Shown: piece by piece, positions 39,801 through 54,800 of the stretch
How the letters are laid out: each line of letters opens with the position of its first letter
Position numbering within the stretch: position 1 is the stretch's first letter
Assembly: GCA_012932295.1 (NCBI GenBank)
Contig: JAAONU010000008.1
Location: forward strand, 35,702,949-35,766,948
Reading direction: 5' to 3'
Length of the DNA: 64,000 nucleotides
Source: Cyclina sinensis
Taxonomy: Eukaryota > Mollusca > Bivalvia > Venerida > Veneridae
The notes under the pieces: model-generated
Databases searched by the model: none
What the model was told of the DNA's origin: nothing
What the model saw: the letters and a program-made list of their open reading frames with translations, nothing else
Position numbers and translations under genes: made by a program

Positions 39801-42800
39801 TTGGTGAACCGAGGTCAAAGGGTTCTCTAGTTATTGATCGGAAACCGTTTTTATGATGAAGGTCCCTGTGATCTTGACCTTTGACCTAATGACCTCAAAA
39901 TCAATAGGGGTCATCTACTGGTGATGACCAACCAGTATACCAAGTTTGGTGAACCTAGGTCAAAGCATTCTCTAGTTATTGGTTGGAAACCGTTTCTACC
40001 TACAAGGTCAATGTGACCTTGACCTTTGACCCCTTGACACCAAAATCAATAGGGGTCATCTACTGGTGATGGACAATCATCCTACCAAGTTTGAAGTTCC
40101 TAGGCCTAAGCATTCTTTAGTTATTGGTCGGAAACCATTTGGTCTACAGACCGACGGACCGACCGACAGACAAATGCAAAGCAATATACCCCCACTTCTT
40201 TGAAGAGGGGGCATAATAAACATAGTGTGCTCAAAAGTAACAACCCTTGCATAAATCAATGAAATTTATTTTTCCTACCAATACTTTATACATGTACCTT
40301 GCTTATATTATAGATATTCATTGTTACTATAATTATCTTGTATCTTGAGTTAAATCATAGCAATTTATCATTACTATCATAACACTGCATGTACCTTGTG
40401 TAAATTATAGAAATTTATTGTTACTATATTAACCTTGTAACCTTGAGTAAATCATAAAAATTCACTGTTACAATTTTTATCTAGTAACCTCGCATAAAAG
40501 AAATCAATCATTCAGTTGTACCTTGTGTGAAACACAGAAATTAATCTTAACCATTATTACCTTGTATTCTTGCTTATATTAAAGAAAATTAGCATTTCTA
40601 TCATTACCTTGTACCTTGTCTAAATTACAGATATTTATCATTAACATGATAACCTTATACCTTGCATAAATTATCAAAAATTGTCATTACTTTGTTAACC
40701 TTGTACTGAGCATAAATTATAGAAATTCATCATTACCTTTCTTACTGTTGCTTACTCAGATTTAAGAAATTTATTGTATCTTACTTTGTACCTTGTTTAA
40801 ATTTAAATAATTTATCATTACTATCATGACCTTGTACCCTGTATAAATTAATCATTACCTTATTGTTACCTTGTACGCTGTGTAAATTATAGATATAATT
40901 TACCTGAACCTTGAGTAAATCATAGATATTTTATTGTTGCCTTGTATCTTGGGTAAATTATAGATATTTCACTGTTGCCTTGTATCTTGGGTAAATTATA
41001 GATATTTTATTGTTGCCTTGTATCTTGGGTAAATTATAGATATTTCACTGTTGCCTTGTATCTTGAGTAAATTATAGATATTTCATTGTTGCCTTGTATC
41101 TTGGGTAAATTATAGATATTTCATTGTTGCCTTGTATCGTTAGTAAATTATAGATATTTTATTGTTGCCTTGTATCTTGGGTAAATTATAGATATTTCAC
41201 TGTTGCCTTGTATCGTTAGTAAATTATAGATATTTTATTGTTGCCTTGTATCTTGGGTAAATTATAGATATTTCATTGTTGCCTTGTATCTTGGGTAAAT
41301 TATAGATATTTCATTGTTGCCTTGTATCGTTAGTAAATTATAGATATTTTATTGTTGCCTTGTATCTTGGGTAAATTATAGATATTTCACTGTTGCCTTG
41401 TATCTTGGGTAAATTATAGATATTTCATTGTTGCCTTGTATCGTTAGTAAATTATAGATATTTCATTGTTGCCTTGTATCTTGGGTAAATTATAGATATT
41501 TCACTGTTGCCTTGTATCTTGGGTAAATTATAGATATTTCATTGTTGCCTTGTATCTTGGGTAAATTATAGATATTTCACTGTTGCCTTGTATCTTGGGT
41601 AAATTATAGATATTTCATTGTTGCCTTGTATCTTGGGTAAATTATAGATATTTCATTGTTGCCTTGTATCTTGGGTAAATTATAGATATTTCATTGTTGC
41701 CTTGTATCTTGGGTAAATTATAGATATTTCATAGTTGCCTTGTATCTTGGGTAAATTATAGATATTTCATTGTTGCCTTGTATCTTGAGTAAATTATAGA
41801 TATTTCATTGTTGCCTTGTATCGTTAGTAAATTATAGATATTTCATAGTTGTCTTGTATCTTGGGTAAATTATAGATATTTCATTGTTGCCTTGTATCTT
41901 GAGTAAATCATAGATATTTCATTGTTGCCTTGTATCTTGGGTAAATTATAGATATTTCATTGTTGCCTTGTATCTTGGGTAAATTATAGATATTTCATAG
42001 TTGCCTTGTATCTTGGGTAAATTATAGATATTTCATTGTTGCCTTGTATCGTTAGTAAATTATAGATATTTTATTGTTGCCTTGTATCTTGGGTAAATTA
42101 TAGATATTTCATTGTTGCCTTGTATCTTGGGTAAATTATAGATATTTTATGGTTGCCTTGTATCGTTAGTAAATTATAGATATTTCATTGTTGCCTTGTA
42201 TCTTGGGTAAAGTGTAGACACAATTGTTTTTATTATTACCGTGTACTTTGCATAAATTATAGATATTTTATTATTACCGTGTACCTTGAGTAAATTATAA
42301 ATATTTTATCATTACTGTGTACCTTGAGTAAATTATAAATATTTTATCATTACTGTGTACCTTGAGTAAATTATAGATATATATATTTTATTTGTACTGT
42401 GTACTTTGCATATATTATAGATATTTTGTTATTACCGTGTACTTTGCATAAATTATAGATATTTTATTAATACTGTGTACCTTGAGTAAATTATAGATAT
42501 TTTATCATTGCCGTGTACTTTGCAAAAATTATAGATACTTATGATTACCTTGTACCAGTGACCATCAAATGATACACTCTTCATGGCATCATCGAAGGCT
42601 TGCTCATAAATGTTCAGTTTGAGAAAACCTTCTGCTCTGTTACCATATAGCACAGCAATGTCATGGTTTGTCAATTTTGAACGCACCTGAAACATACAAA
42701 CATCAAATTGATGTCCATTTACAATGTCAACATTACTTGTACATTTGTTTTGAAAGAAAACTTGATAAAATGTTGTAGTTAGATTTTTTTTTCATTCACT

Positions 42801-45800
42801 AATTTACAAGTACACAAAAACACTTACCCAGAATAATTAAAAGTAAATTATCTATCAAATCACAAAGCTGACAGTTTTCTTACATCATTTATGTAAACTC
42901 TTTTTTCTGTAATGAACAAACTAACTTTTACCATCAGTGTTTGTCTCCTGTTGAATATATCTATTGCTTTTCCATACAATTCTATTGCTTCTGGAATCTG
43001 TCCTTTTTTGAACATGACATTGCCCTCCTCCTTCAGTCTGATAATTTCATCTTCAGTGTCACCTGATTATATAAACAGACTTTGAGGTGCAGTCAAAATG
43101 CAACCAAATGAAACACTATGATAGAACAAGAGCACCCCCTGTGGGTGCCAACAATCAGCTGTAGTTACTTTTTAGACAATACTGAAAGCTGTATTTGAAT
43201 ATGAACAAAAAAACCTGCTCTGAATTGAAACAGGAAAAAATTAGGTGAAATGATCATCTGCAGTTAATTGTCATAAGAAGTAGAATATTGTATAAGTGGT
43301 AAAGTTAGCGACGTGGAAATGTTCGTGATTTTCACGAATTCATAACAATTGGGAAAATATCAGCCAGCATAAATTTCATCAGAAAGGTGTATTTTTACTC
43401 ATGCACCATGTAGCTAGTACTTGTTATTTCTTTTTCTTCATTGAATTGTATATATAAGCAGTGCATCAATCTAATATGCCTAGAAACGATAAAACTGAAT
43501 TAGAAAGCAATTTGAAAAAAAGTTAATTTCAATCAACATCACGACATTTTTGGTAAATGAAAGGGAAGTAACAGATTCAAAAACTAGTTACTATAAACTT
43601 GATGTTGTTTTCACACCTAATGAAATCTCGTACAGCCAGGTCATGCAACAAAGTGATGCATTGTGTAAATATTAAAGGAAATCAACCAACTGAATATGAG
43701 TTTGTCACGTAACAAAGGAAGATGAAAAAACAAGTTTTGACTGTTTTTATGTGTAATTGTTTAAAACTCATACACCAGAATATAATGTTATTCTGTTTAA
43801 TTGGCTGTTATCTATTATAAACACAGTGATATCACCAGTTTGACACAAAATTGTCAGAAAAATAGTCTTAAGCCAATATCACAAACAAAAACCATTGCAA
43901 TCAGAAACTAATTGCAGTAAAGTGGTTTTTATGATGTGTATATATTACAGATATTAATTTCAGGATTCACGAACATTTTGCCCACGAAACTTCTGAAATT
44001 CGAGATTTCGCAGATTTTTTGATGGGTGAAAATAACTACATATACAGTAATTAAGAAAGTCAGTAATTATTACTACATCTGAATTTGAAGAATCATGAAA
44101 TGCCATAAAAATTAATAGAAACAAGAGCATCACTGGGCATAGCATTGTATGCCCGAAGGGTGTTTTTTCTAAGTATGATGTATTTGTGATATAAGGGAGA
44201 GAACCTTAGGCTTGTTTTTGATTTATAATATTTTGATTTTTAACATTTTATAATTTTAATTTTAGTGTTTTATAGATATTTATCATATATGAATTTTAGG
44301 TTTTATAATGTGTATAAATGTCAGTCTTTCAAAAGTTATGCTGTTCATGCTGTGATTCATGGTAATCAAAGTATAGTGCAGAAATACTGACTGTTTAGTT
44401 GATTGTCACCTTGACCTTTTATGTACTAATCCCGAACAGTATAGGGGCCATGTAATCAATGATGGCAATCATCCTTAGAAGTTTCAAGTCTGTATGGGAT
44501 GTAGTTGTCAAGTTATACAGCAAAAATACTTTTCAGTGTTTAGGTCATTGTGACCTTGACATCTGCCCTACTGATCCTAAGAGGTACGGGGGTCATCTTC
44601 TCAATGTATCAATCATCATATGAAGTTTAAAGTCTGTATGACAAATGGTTATAAAGTTTTAAAATGGAAATAGTTTTCAGTGCTTAGGTCACGGTGACCT
44701 TGACCTTTGATCTACTGACCCAAAATCAATAGGAGTCATTCACTCAATGTGTGCAACCACTATATGAATTTTGAAGTCAATTTGACAAATGGTTGTCAAG
44801 TTACAGAGTGTAAATGATTCTAAACATTTAGGTCACTGTGACCTTGACCTTTGACATACTGACCCAAAAATGTATAGGGGTCATCCACTCAATGTGTGCA
44901 ATCATGTTATAAAGTTTGAAGTCTCTACAACAAATGATTGTCAAGTTACATGGCGGAAATGGTTTTCAATGTTAAGGTCACTGTGACCTTGACCTTCGAG
45001 CTACTGACTCCAAGATCAATAGGGGTCATCCACTCAATATGGGCAATAATCATATGAAGTTAAAAGACTGTAGACCAAAGAGTTACTCAAGTTATCCTCT
45101 GGAAACAAAAATTGCTAACAGATGGATGGACAGAGGGATGCCCAGGACCACAACATAATATGCCCCTTCAGGCATATAAAAAGATTACAATTATTATGTT
45201 ATTTACTTTCATGTGCTCTATGACATGACATCTCAAATGGTGACCTTCTCTTTGGACCCAACTGACAATCTGAACATATCCCAGATATGAACAAGACAAA
45301 CATTCTTATAAAATTTTTTTAGTTTGTATGGGTTAAATGCCTATTTCATCATGGTCATATCTAACCAGTTTTCCTGGATAACTAACAATTACCAATTTCA
45401 CCATAAGTCACTGACTACTTTCCCACATGATCATCTCTGAATCAGCCATGAGAGACAAATGAACACTAGATGTCCAAGATCAATTGGCAACAGGGACTTG
45501 AATTTTGCATGCAACAGTCCACCTCACAATGGTGTACATTTAGGCCAAGTTATATTAAAATACCTCAATGCATGTAGAAGTTTTGCTCCAAACAAGAATT
45601 TTTCTCTTACTTCTAAGTGTGACCTTGACCTCTGACACAGAGACCTTCTTCATAAGCGTGACACTAACCTCCATGATCATGAACACTGGTACCAAGTATC
45701 ATTAAAATTCACCCATGCATATTGAAGATATGCTCCACACAAAATCTGGACATGTCATCATCTCTAGTGACCTTTACCTTGCATATATGGACCAGGATTA

Positions 45801-48800
45801 AGTGTGTAATGCTCAGTCTCATGATGGTGAACATATAATATAGAACATCTAATCCCTCAATTCATGATGGCTAAATGGTCCATACTCACATTTTCATATT
45901 TTCATCAGACTTTTGAATGACCTTGGCCACAGGGACCTGAATTTTGCATGCAACACTCTGACTCACAATTTATGCCAAGTTATATTAAAATACCTCAATG
46001 CATGTAGGAGTTATGCTCCAAACAAGCATTTTTCTCTTACTTCTAAGTGTGACCTTGACCTTTGACACAGAGACCTTCTTCATAAGCGTGACACTAACCT
46101 CCATGATCATGAACACTGGTACCAAGTATCATTAAAATTCACCCATGCATATTGAAGATATGCTCCACACAAAATCTGGACATGTCATCATCTCTAGTGA
46201 CCTTTACCTTGCATATATGGACCAGGATTAAGTGTGTAATGCTCAGTCTCATGATGGTGAACATATAATATAGAACATCTAATCCCTCAATTCATGATGG
46301 CTAAATGGTCCATACTCACATTTTCATATTTTCATCAGACTTTTGAATGACCTTGGCCACAGGGACCTGAATTTTGCATGCAACACTCTGACTCACAATG
46401 GCAAACATTTATGCAAAGTTATATTAAAATACCTCAATGCATGTAGGAGTTATGCTCCAAACAAGCATTTTTCTCTTACTTCTAAGTGTGACCTTGACCT
46501 TTGACACAGAGACCTTCTTCATAAGTGTGACACTAACCTCCATGATCATGAACACTGGTACCAAGTATCATTAAAATTCACCCATGCATATTGAAGATAT
46601 GCTCCACACAAAATCTGGACATGTCATCATCTCTAGTGACCTTTACCTTGCATATATGGACCAGGATTAAGTGTGTAATGCTCAGTCTAATGATGGTGAA
46701 CATATAATATAGAACATATAATCCCTCAATTCATGATGGCTAAATGGTCCATACTCACATTTTCATATTTTCATCAGACTTTTGAATGACCTTGGCCACA
46801 GGGACCTGAATTTTGCATGCAACACTCTGACTCACAATTTATGCCAAGTTATATTAAAATACCTCAATGCATGTAGAAGTTATGCTCCAAACAAGCATTT
46901 TTCTCTTACTTCTAAGTGTGACCTTGACCTTTGACTTAGAGATCTGGTTCATGCGCACGACTTTACCCCCCATAATGGTGAACATTGGTACCAAGTATCA
47001 TTAAAATCCATTGATGCACATTGAAGATATGCTCCAGACAAAACTGGACGCCGCCCATGCCTGCCATGGGCGTTCCCATAATACATCCCGTTTTTCAAAT
47101 GGGGGTATAAAAATGTGTTTGTAATAACAAAAAAATATACATATTTTCAAAAAAGAAAAGAATAAAAAACTAACAAAGTGTAGAAATAAAGATCTGACTA
47201 CATAAAGAACACAGTTCACTTTAATTTCCTGGATATACTCACTTCCTGTTTCCTTGAAGAATATATCGTACACGTAACCAGGATATTTCTTATCTAAGTA
47301 TTCTACTGGTAACTTCCCACTGGCATCTCTAGCCATTACACTGTAAAATGTAACAAAAGAGATCTACATTTTTGTTCTCTAAAACAAAAAGGTATCAAGC
47401 AAAATAGTTCTGTTCCCTCCCACCTCTCAAGCTGCTAACACAATTTTATGAGTAGTAGTATTCTTGCATATTTTTCAGTTTATAATCTAATTCTAGGCAG
47501 ACAGATTATGTACCCTGTTTCTTGATGCGAAAAATGCCCCCAACTTATTTAAAGTTCTTCAATATGTGAAAGATCTGTTTACATGAAATTTGGACACACT
47601 TTAAGGTTCTTGGTTTGAAACCCAAATGAGGATGCTTATTTCCCCCTAACTAAAATATTATGAAGGTTGTATGAAGCTTATCTCCTTGTCTCAGTGTCAG
47701 GCAATATGTTAGGACTTCATTCAGATCACAGCTAGTATATAGCAGAAAATTACCACAGTCAAGAATAGCATTGTCTTACAATATAAGAGGATTGGTTTGA
47801 TTGGGGTTTAACGCCAGTTTAACAGCTAAGGTCATATCCTGGTGGTCAGTCCACCTAACCAGTGTTCCTGGGTATCCAACCAGTTTATTAACCAATTTCT
47901 CCAGAACAGAGAAGTGACTGACAACTTCCTCACTTGCTTCTGAGGTGAGGGACAAATGACCTATAGATCAATTATCACGGAGAAATTTTGCCGGCCCTGA
48001 TGAGGACTGAACCGGAATCATCAATATTGACAACCCGATGCTCTACTGATTGAGCTAGCTGGGCCGGGCCAATATAAGAGGACAGAATGCTGCTGTTTGC
48101 AGGTGACCTCCTAACCAGAGTTGTGGCAAGGTGAGCAAATTATCGACCATTTTGGAAGTGAAGGGTTTGATTTGAGTAATTTTAGAGGGCTATATATGGA
48201 ACATTGCTGTGAAATGTAGTGGCAAACTAGAGCTATCACTAAATGTGATTAATACCCCCAAAACACCACTACAGAACAGTGGAAGTTATCAATTTAGTAA
48301 CAGAATACTTTGTAAAAAAAAATGAAAAAGAGTTATGGTTGTGGGCAATTAAAGATAGTTGTGGTTCTTGTACATTGCATTTCCTCTCATTGTGCTTGAC
48401 CATTGTATGAAGTTGCATTGAATTCCAAAAAATAGTTTTCAAGTTATTCTCCAGACAAAGAAAACTAACAAAGGGCAATAACTGTGCAAACAGTGAAGAC
48501 AGAGTTATAGCTCTTGTACATTTCACATCCACTCAATGTGCTTGACCATTGTATGAAGTTGCATTGAATTCCAACGACGAGTTTCCAAATTATATTCTGG
48601 AAAAGGAAATCCAAGGAAGGGCAAAAACTCTGCAAATAGTGAAGATGGAGTTATAGCTCTTATACAATGATCTTGATCATTGTATGAAGTTGCATTGAAT
48701 TCAAACCAGTATTTTTCAAGTTATGCTCCAAATAAAGAAAACAAACTAAGGGTAATAACTCTGCAAATAGTGAACATGTAGTTTTGACTCTTGGACACTG

Positions 48801-51800
48801 CACTTCCTCTCATTGTGCTTGACCATTGTATGAAGTTGCATTGAATTCCAACCAGTAGTTTTCAAGTTTTGCTCTATACAAAAGAAAACCAACAAAGGGC
48901 AATAACTCTGCAAATAGTGAACATGGAGTTATGATTCTTGGACACTGCACTTCCTCTCATTATGCTTGACCATTGTATGAAGTTGCACTGAATTCGAACC
49001 AGTAGTTTTCAAGTTTTTCTCCCTATAAAGGAAAACCAATACAGGGCAATAACTCTGCAAATAGAAAATTTGGAGTTATGATTCTTGAACAATGCACTTC
49101 CTCTTATTGTGCTTGACCATTTTATGATGTTGCACTGAATTCAAACCAGTAGTTTTCAAGTTTTCTCCCTATAAAGGAAAACCAACAAAGGGCAATAACT
49201 CTCAAAAAAGTGAAGATGGAGTTATGATTCTTGAACACTGCACTTCCTCTCATTGTGCTTGACCATTGTATGATGTTGCACTGAATTCCAAAAATATTGT
49301 TTTCAAGTTTTTCTCCCTATAAAGGAAAACCAACAAAGGGCAATAACTCTCAAAATAGTGAAGATGGAGTTATAATTCTTGAACTCTGCACTTCCTCTCA
49401 TTGTGATTGACCACTATGTGAAGTTGCAATGAATTCCAACCAGTAGTTTTCAAGTTTTGCTCTATACAAAGGAAAACGAACAAAGGGCAATAACTCTGCA
49501 AATACTGAACATGGAGTTATGATTCTTGGACACTGCATTTCCTCTCATTGTGCTTGACCATTGTATCAAGTTGCACTGAATTCCATCTAGTAGTTTTCAA
49601 GTTATGCTCCGGACAAGGAAAACCAATAAAGGGCAATAACTCTGAAAATAGTGAAGACGGAGTTATGTTTCTTGGACACTGCACTTCCTCTCATTATTCT
49701 TGACCATTGTATGAAGTTGCATTGAAATTCCAACCAGTAGTTTTTAAGTTATGCTCCGGACAAGGAAAACCAATAAAGGGCAATAACTCTGAAAATAGTG
49801 AAGATGGAGTTAAGATTCTTGGACACTGCACTTCCTCTCATTGTGCTTAACCATTGTATGAAGATGCATTGAATTCCAACCAGTAGTTTTCAAGTTATGC
49901 TCTTGACAAGGTACACCCCGACCAACCGCCCACCAGACTGACCAACCAACCACCTGGTGACTCCTATATACCTCCCAAACTTCGTTTTAGGGGTATAATG
50001 ACTTCATGAGGTGATGTTGTTTTAATATTTTTCTATTTTATGCTTTTGTGGCCCTTATGTGCAATTTAGCAAATAAGTGTGGACAAAATTAGAAAAGGAT
50101 AATATACGGAACATTTCTGTAAAATTTGAAGGAAAATGGCTAAGCAGTCTGAGAGAAAATGTCATTTGAAGCCAAATATTGACCAATATCTATTTTTAGT
50201 TCTGGTGGTCATTTTGTTCAATGGAGCAGAACATTTTGAGCTATTTTAATAGAGGGCTATGTAAGGAACCTTTCTGTGAACGATGGTGGAAAATGACCTT
50301 GCAGTTTATGAGGTGATGGTGTTTGAATTTTTATATTTAGCTTTTGCAGGCCTTATGTGCAATGTAGCTGAACAGTTTAAGCAATTTTAGAAAAGGGCAA
50401 TATAAGTCAAGTCAAGTCAAAATGGCCTGTGTTGTTTTTGAGGAGATGTCATCTGAAGTAATTGTTGGCGGGGCATGCCAGAAACAAGGTGATCACTAAA
50501 GCTCATCCTGAGCATTTTCTGAGGTGAGTTAGAAACTGCAGGTATGTTTTAAAAAAAAGATTTTTAAAACTAGAATTTATGTGAAAGAACAGGTCATTTT
50601 AAGGATTTCGCTTTGATTTTCAAAAACAACAACACAAGAATCTTCACAAAACTGAAACAAAACGAAACAACAAGGGATACTGTACAGCCAGTTATATTTG
50701 GTACCCACAATCATTTTTTAGAAATCTGGCAGGATCTTACTATGGACCTAAGGAAAATACTGTGAAAACTCAATGGTGAGACAAGTTTAAGAATCTGTCA
50801 AGCTTTTACTGTATTAGTGTATCATAACTGTCTGCAAAAGTATCCCCAAAAAATGGCATAGAAAAAACTAAACCCTAGCAAAATATTAGGTTTTTGATTT
50901 GATATATTACCTTAAACCTTTTTCCATTATTATCTCTGTCACCTTGCACAGGACATCTGCCTCTGGTGGTGGCCGAAGTTTCGTAATGCAATGAAATACT
51001 GAATCTCCTTTGCCATTAACACTAGTATTGTCACTACTTATGATATTCACTTTTGGAATACTCTCTATAAAGGAGGTTCTTCCTGAAAATAAAATAATAT
51101 AATAAAAAGAACAAGAGCTGTCACTGGAAACTGACCTATGCCCCCAAAATGTAGCTTTGAAATGAAACTGTTGTAAATGTATAATTGAATATGCCTGAGG
51201 AAAAAATAGAGCATGAAGTGAAGGTAAATGGTAAAGTAATGTTTTTCCACTTCAGATTCTTATATGAAGGTTGAAAACATAATTATTCAATGAAATAGAA
51301 AGCTGTGAGTTTGGCCGTGAATATGAACAATATTGTTTTATTCCCAACCCCTACTGATGTTTTATATATAATAAAATCCCCCAAGCAGTTTTGGAGATGC
51401 AGCTTGGACAAGATTTTAATATAAAAAGTTATAGTAAACAATGTCTAAGGGCCTATAACTCTGCCAAAAAAAATCTGAGCATAAACTCCTGAGGGCATGC
51501 ACAACAAGGCTTGGTGACAAACATTCCTGTAAAGTTTCAATGAAATCCTCCAAGCAGTTTTAAAGAAAAATTGTGGAGAAGATTTTAATAAAGAAGTAAG
51601 AGTGAAAAATGACTAAGACCCCATAACTCTGCCAAAAATAATCCGACCAGAAACTCCTGAAGATATGCACAAGTAGGCTTGGTGACAAACACTCCTGTGA
51701 AGTTTCAATGAAATCCCTCAAGTGGTTTTGGAGATGAAGTGTGGACAAGACTTTATTTAGAAGTTAGAGTAAACTAGAAATGTGTCCATAGGACACAGAT

Positions 51801-54800
51801 GCCCCCACATTCCTGTAAAGTTTCTTGACTGTAGGTGCAGCCCTTTTGCAGGTACAGGCAACACAAGTTGAAAATTACTATTTTTGACTAAGTAAGGGGC
51901 CATCACTGTAACAGTTCCAAATAAATCTATATGGGAAACCCAAGGTGCACAACTTCACAACATTCCTGTAAAGTTTCTTGACTCTAGCTCCAGTGCTTTT
52001 GGAGCTACAGGCGACACAACTTTTTGGGACGGACAGACAAGGGCAAATCTAAATGCCCCCTCCCCCCCCCGCCACCCCCCGAATGGAGGCATTAAAAAAA
52101 AAAAAGGGGGGACCCATAACTCTGCCAAAATTAAATCGAGTGGAATCTCCTGATGATATGCACAACAAGCTTGGTGACAAACACTCCTGTTAAGTTTCAA
52201 TGAAATCCCTCAAGTGGTTTTGGAGATGAAGTGAGAACAAGATTTTAGAGTGAACTAGAAATGTGTCCATAGGGCACAGATGTCCCCACTCAACCTAGCT
52301 ACTCATATAGCTAGCAATATAGCCACGAGATAGTCATGCACGCTGAATCATTAATAAGATTGGTTTAACAAAATGTCAACTATAAGAAACCTGTTGTGGT
52401 GTGAAAACTCAAAATACTGTCTCCAACACTGTGACCAATGGATGAATATTATCCTTCACAATTCTGTATGCATAGTTGGACATTCTTGGAGTTTACAGAT
52501 GGTAAACAGGTGTGTTCATGTCTAATTTGTACTAAGTTCCTAAGTTATATGTTCTGTAAGTCAGGCTGTTTATAAAATGTCCATTGTCATCTAAATAGCA
52601 AACAATTTTAAGAAATTGTTGGAACAGAATTTCACCATTTCCATACTTAAATCTTGAATTCTGCTTAAGCTGGTGCAAACGGGCGTGGACGGTACTTTGC
52701 ATTTTCCATTACTGTCCATAAACATGCTCAATCAAACTGAGTCTGCAATTTATCCATTGGAACAGCGTTAAACTCACTAAGAAGAAGGAAAATATTTTGG
52801 GTATCAAACTGTAGGGCAACAATGGTGTGTTCTCAGAAGTAGGTTGACAGGTAGGATAATCTGGGTTGTAGAATATTATTCTGTATGTAGACAAGGTCAA
52901 GTGTAGAACCACCTCTGTGAGTTGAAAGCTGGACACACTGGGAATAGTTATTCAATTTCTGTGACAATCTTGTATAATTTGTAGAATTAAAAGCTAAGTT
53001 GAAATCTCCAAGCAGTACAGCTGGAGCAGTTTGGTCTGCAATATGTGTTAGATCATTAATAACGTCTGTTATGTTCAAGGATGGAGATCTATAGAGAAGA
53101 CAGAATGACCTTGGACAGAGCTCTGATGAGATGGTAACTGACACTTGTTCCATATGAGGTTGATGTGAAACACTTGAAGTTGTCACTGGCAACTTATCTT
53201 GTGTGCAGAACAACAAACCATGGCAAGTTGTCTTCTCGTGACAAAGGCAAACATGTCAAGCTCCACCCAACACGCTGATGGTACTGTACTTAATTCTCTT
53301 AGACATTTGCTTCAGTCATACACAGTATGTCAACCCTGCTCAGAACTGGGTGACTCTAGCTCCAGTGCTTTTGCAGGTACAGGTGACACAAATTAAAAAT
53401 TGCAAATTTTGAGTATGTAAGGGGCCATAACTCTAACAATTCCGAATAAAACTATATGGGAAACCCCAGGTGCACATCTTTACATGCTGATTAACATTCC
53501 TGTAAAGTTTCTTGACTGTAGGTGCACCGCTTTTGCAGGTACAGGTGACACAAGTTGAAAATTACTATTTTTGACTAAGTAAGGGGCCATAACTGTAACA
53601 GTTCCAAATAAATCTATACGGGGAAACCCCGGGTTCCAACTTCACATGCTGATCAACATTCCTGTAAAGTTTCTCGACTCTAGCTCCAGCTCTTTTTGGG
53701 CTTCAGGCGACACAACTTTTTGGGACAGACGGATGGACAAGGGCAAATCTAAATGCCACCCCCTCCCCCCCCCCACCCAAATGACTAAATGCCCATAACT
53801 CTGCCAAAGCGAAATCTCCTGAAGACATGCACAACTAAGCTTGGTGACAAAAACTCCTGTTAAGTTTCAATGAAATCCCTCAAGCTGTTTTGGGGATGAA
53901 GCGAGGACAAGATTTTACCAGACAGATGGATGGACGGACAGACAGTGCGATTACTATATGCCTCCCTTTCAACAAAATGCCTGTTATGTGTGCAAGTTTG
54001 ATTTATAAAAAAATCCATAAATGACCTGAAAAACACAAAACAATTAAAAATAAATTCAACACCCGAGGCATATGTTTTCATCTTAAGCCTGAAAATTTAT
54101 TATTACATAATCTTCAAATATGGAAAATTTGCAGTTTCCACTAACCTGTTCGTAAGGCAAATCTAACTGTTGCATGTAAAGGGCAATCGTCCTGGTCGAC
54201 AGCCATGAACTGATAAATCTGTGGACCTCCATGATAACAAATCGTAAATAGCACGGCATCCAACCATGGTCCTTCTTTTTTTGGATCGCACGTGTCAAGG
54301 TACTTAAATATTGTGTTTATCTGAATCTCACCTGTATATGCTTTACCTGCAACACCTGTGCAAAATTCTTCGAAAGTGTCGACTGGAAGAAAATATTAAA
54401 ATGTTTAAAGGGCAAACTGATATAATGTAGTTTTAGACCGAAATTAACATCATAATATATTTAATGTTTCTTGTAACACATATTTGAAATTATTTGAAAA
54501 ATAAAATGCAATGGCACAGAACAGAATATACACGTATACAGAACAAGTTTCTTGTCAATATAATTCATTTCCTGAGTTTTTCAAAACAAATATTCTTAAA
54601 ATTGACGTTTCTGAAAAAAAGACATGAAGATAGTACATACTGGTAATTATAATGATATAATTCATTCTTGACTAAATATTTTAATTTTCATTCCCAACTG
54701 TATTTTTTTTCTCACTTCTTTCATGTTTAAATTTGTTTTAAAACTTACATATTATTTTGTTGCCAAACCTCTTCTTCTCCAAGTTTGGTCCCAATATGAG

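Noticed and set aside
40900..42215. CRISPR-like regular repeats of 38 bp
   Set aside because: There are no spacers; units abut directly. The organism is an animal, and the units derive from an exon-intron junction.
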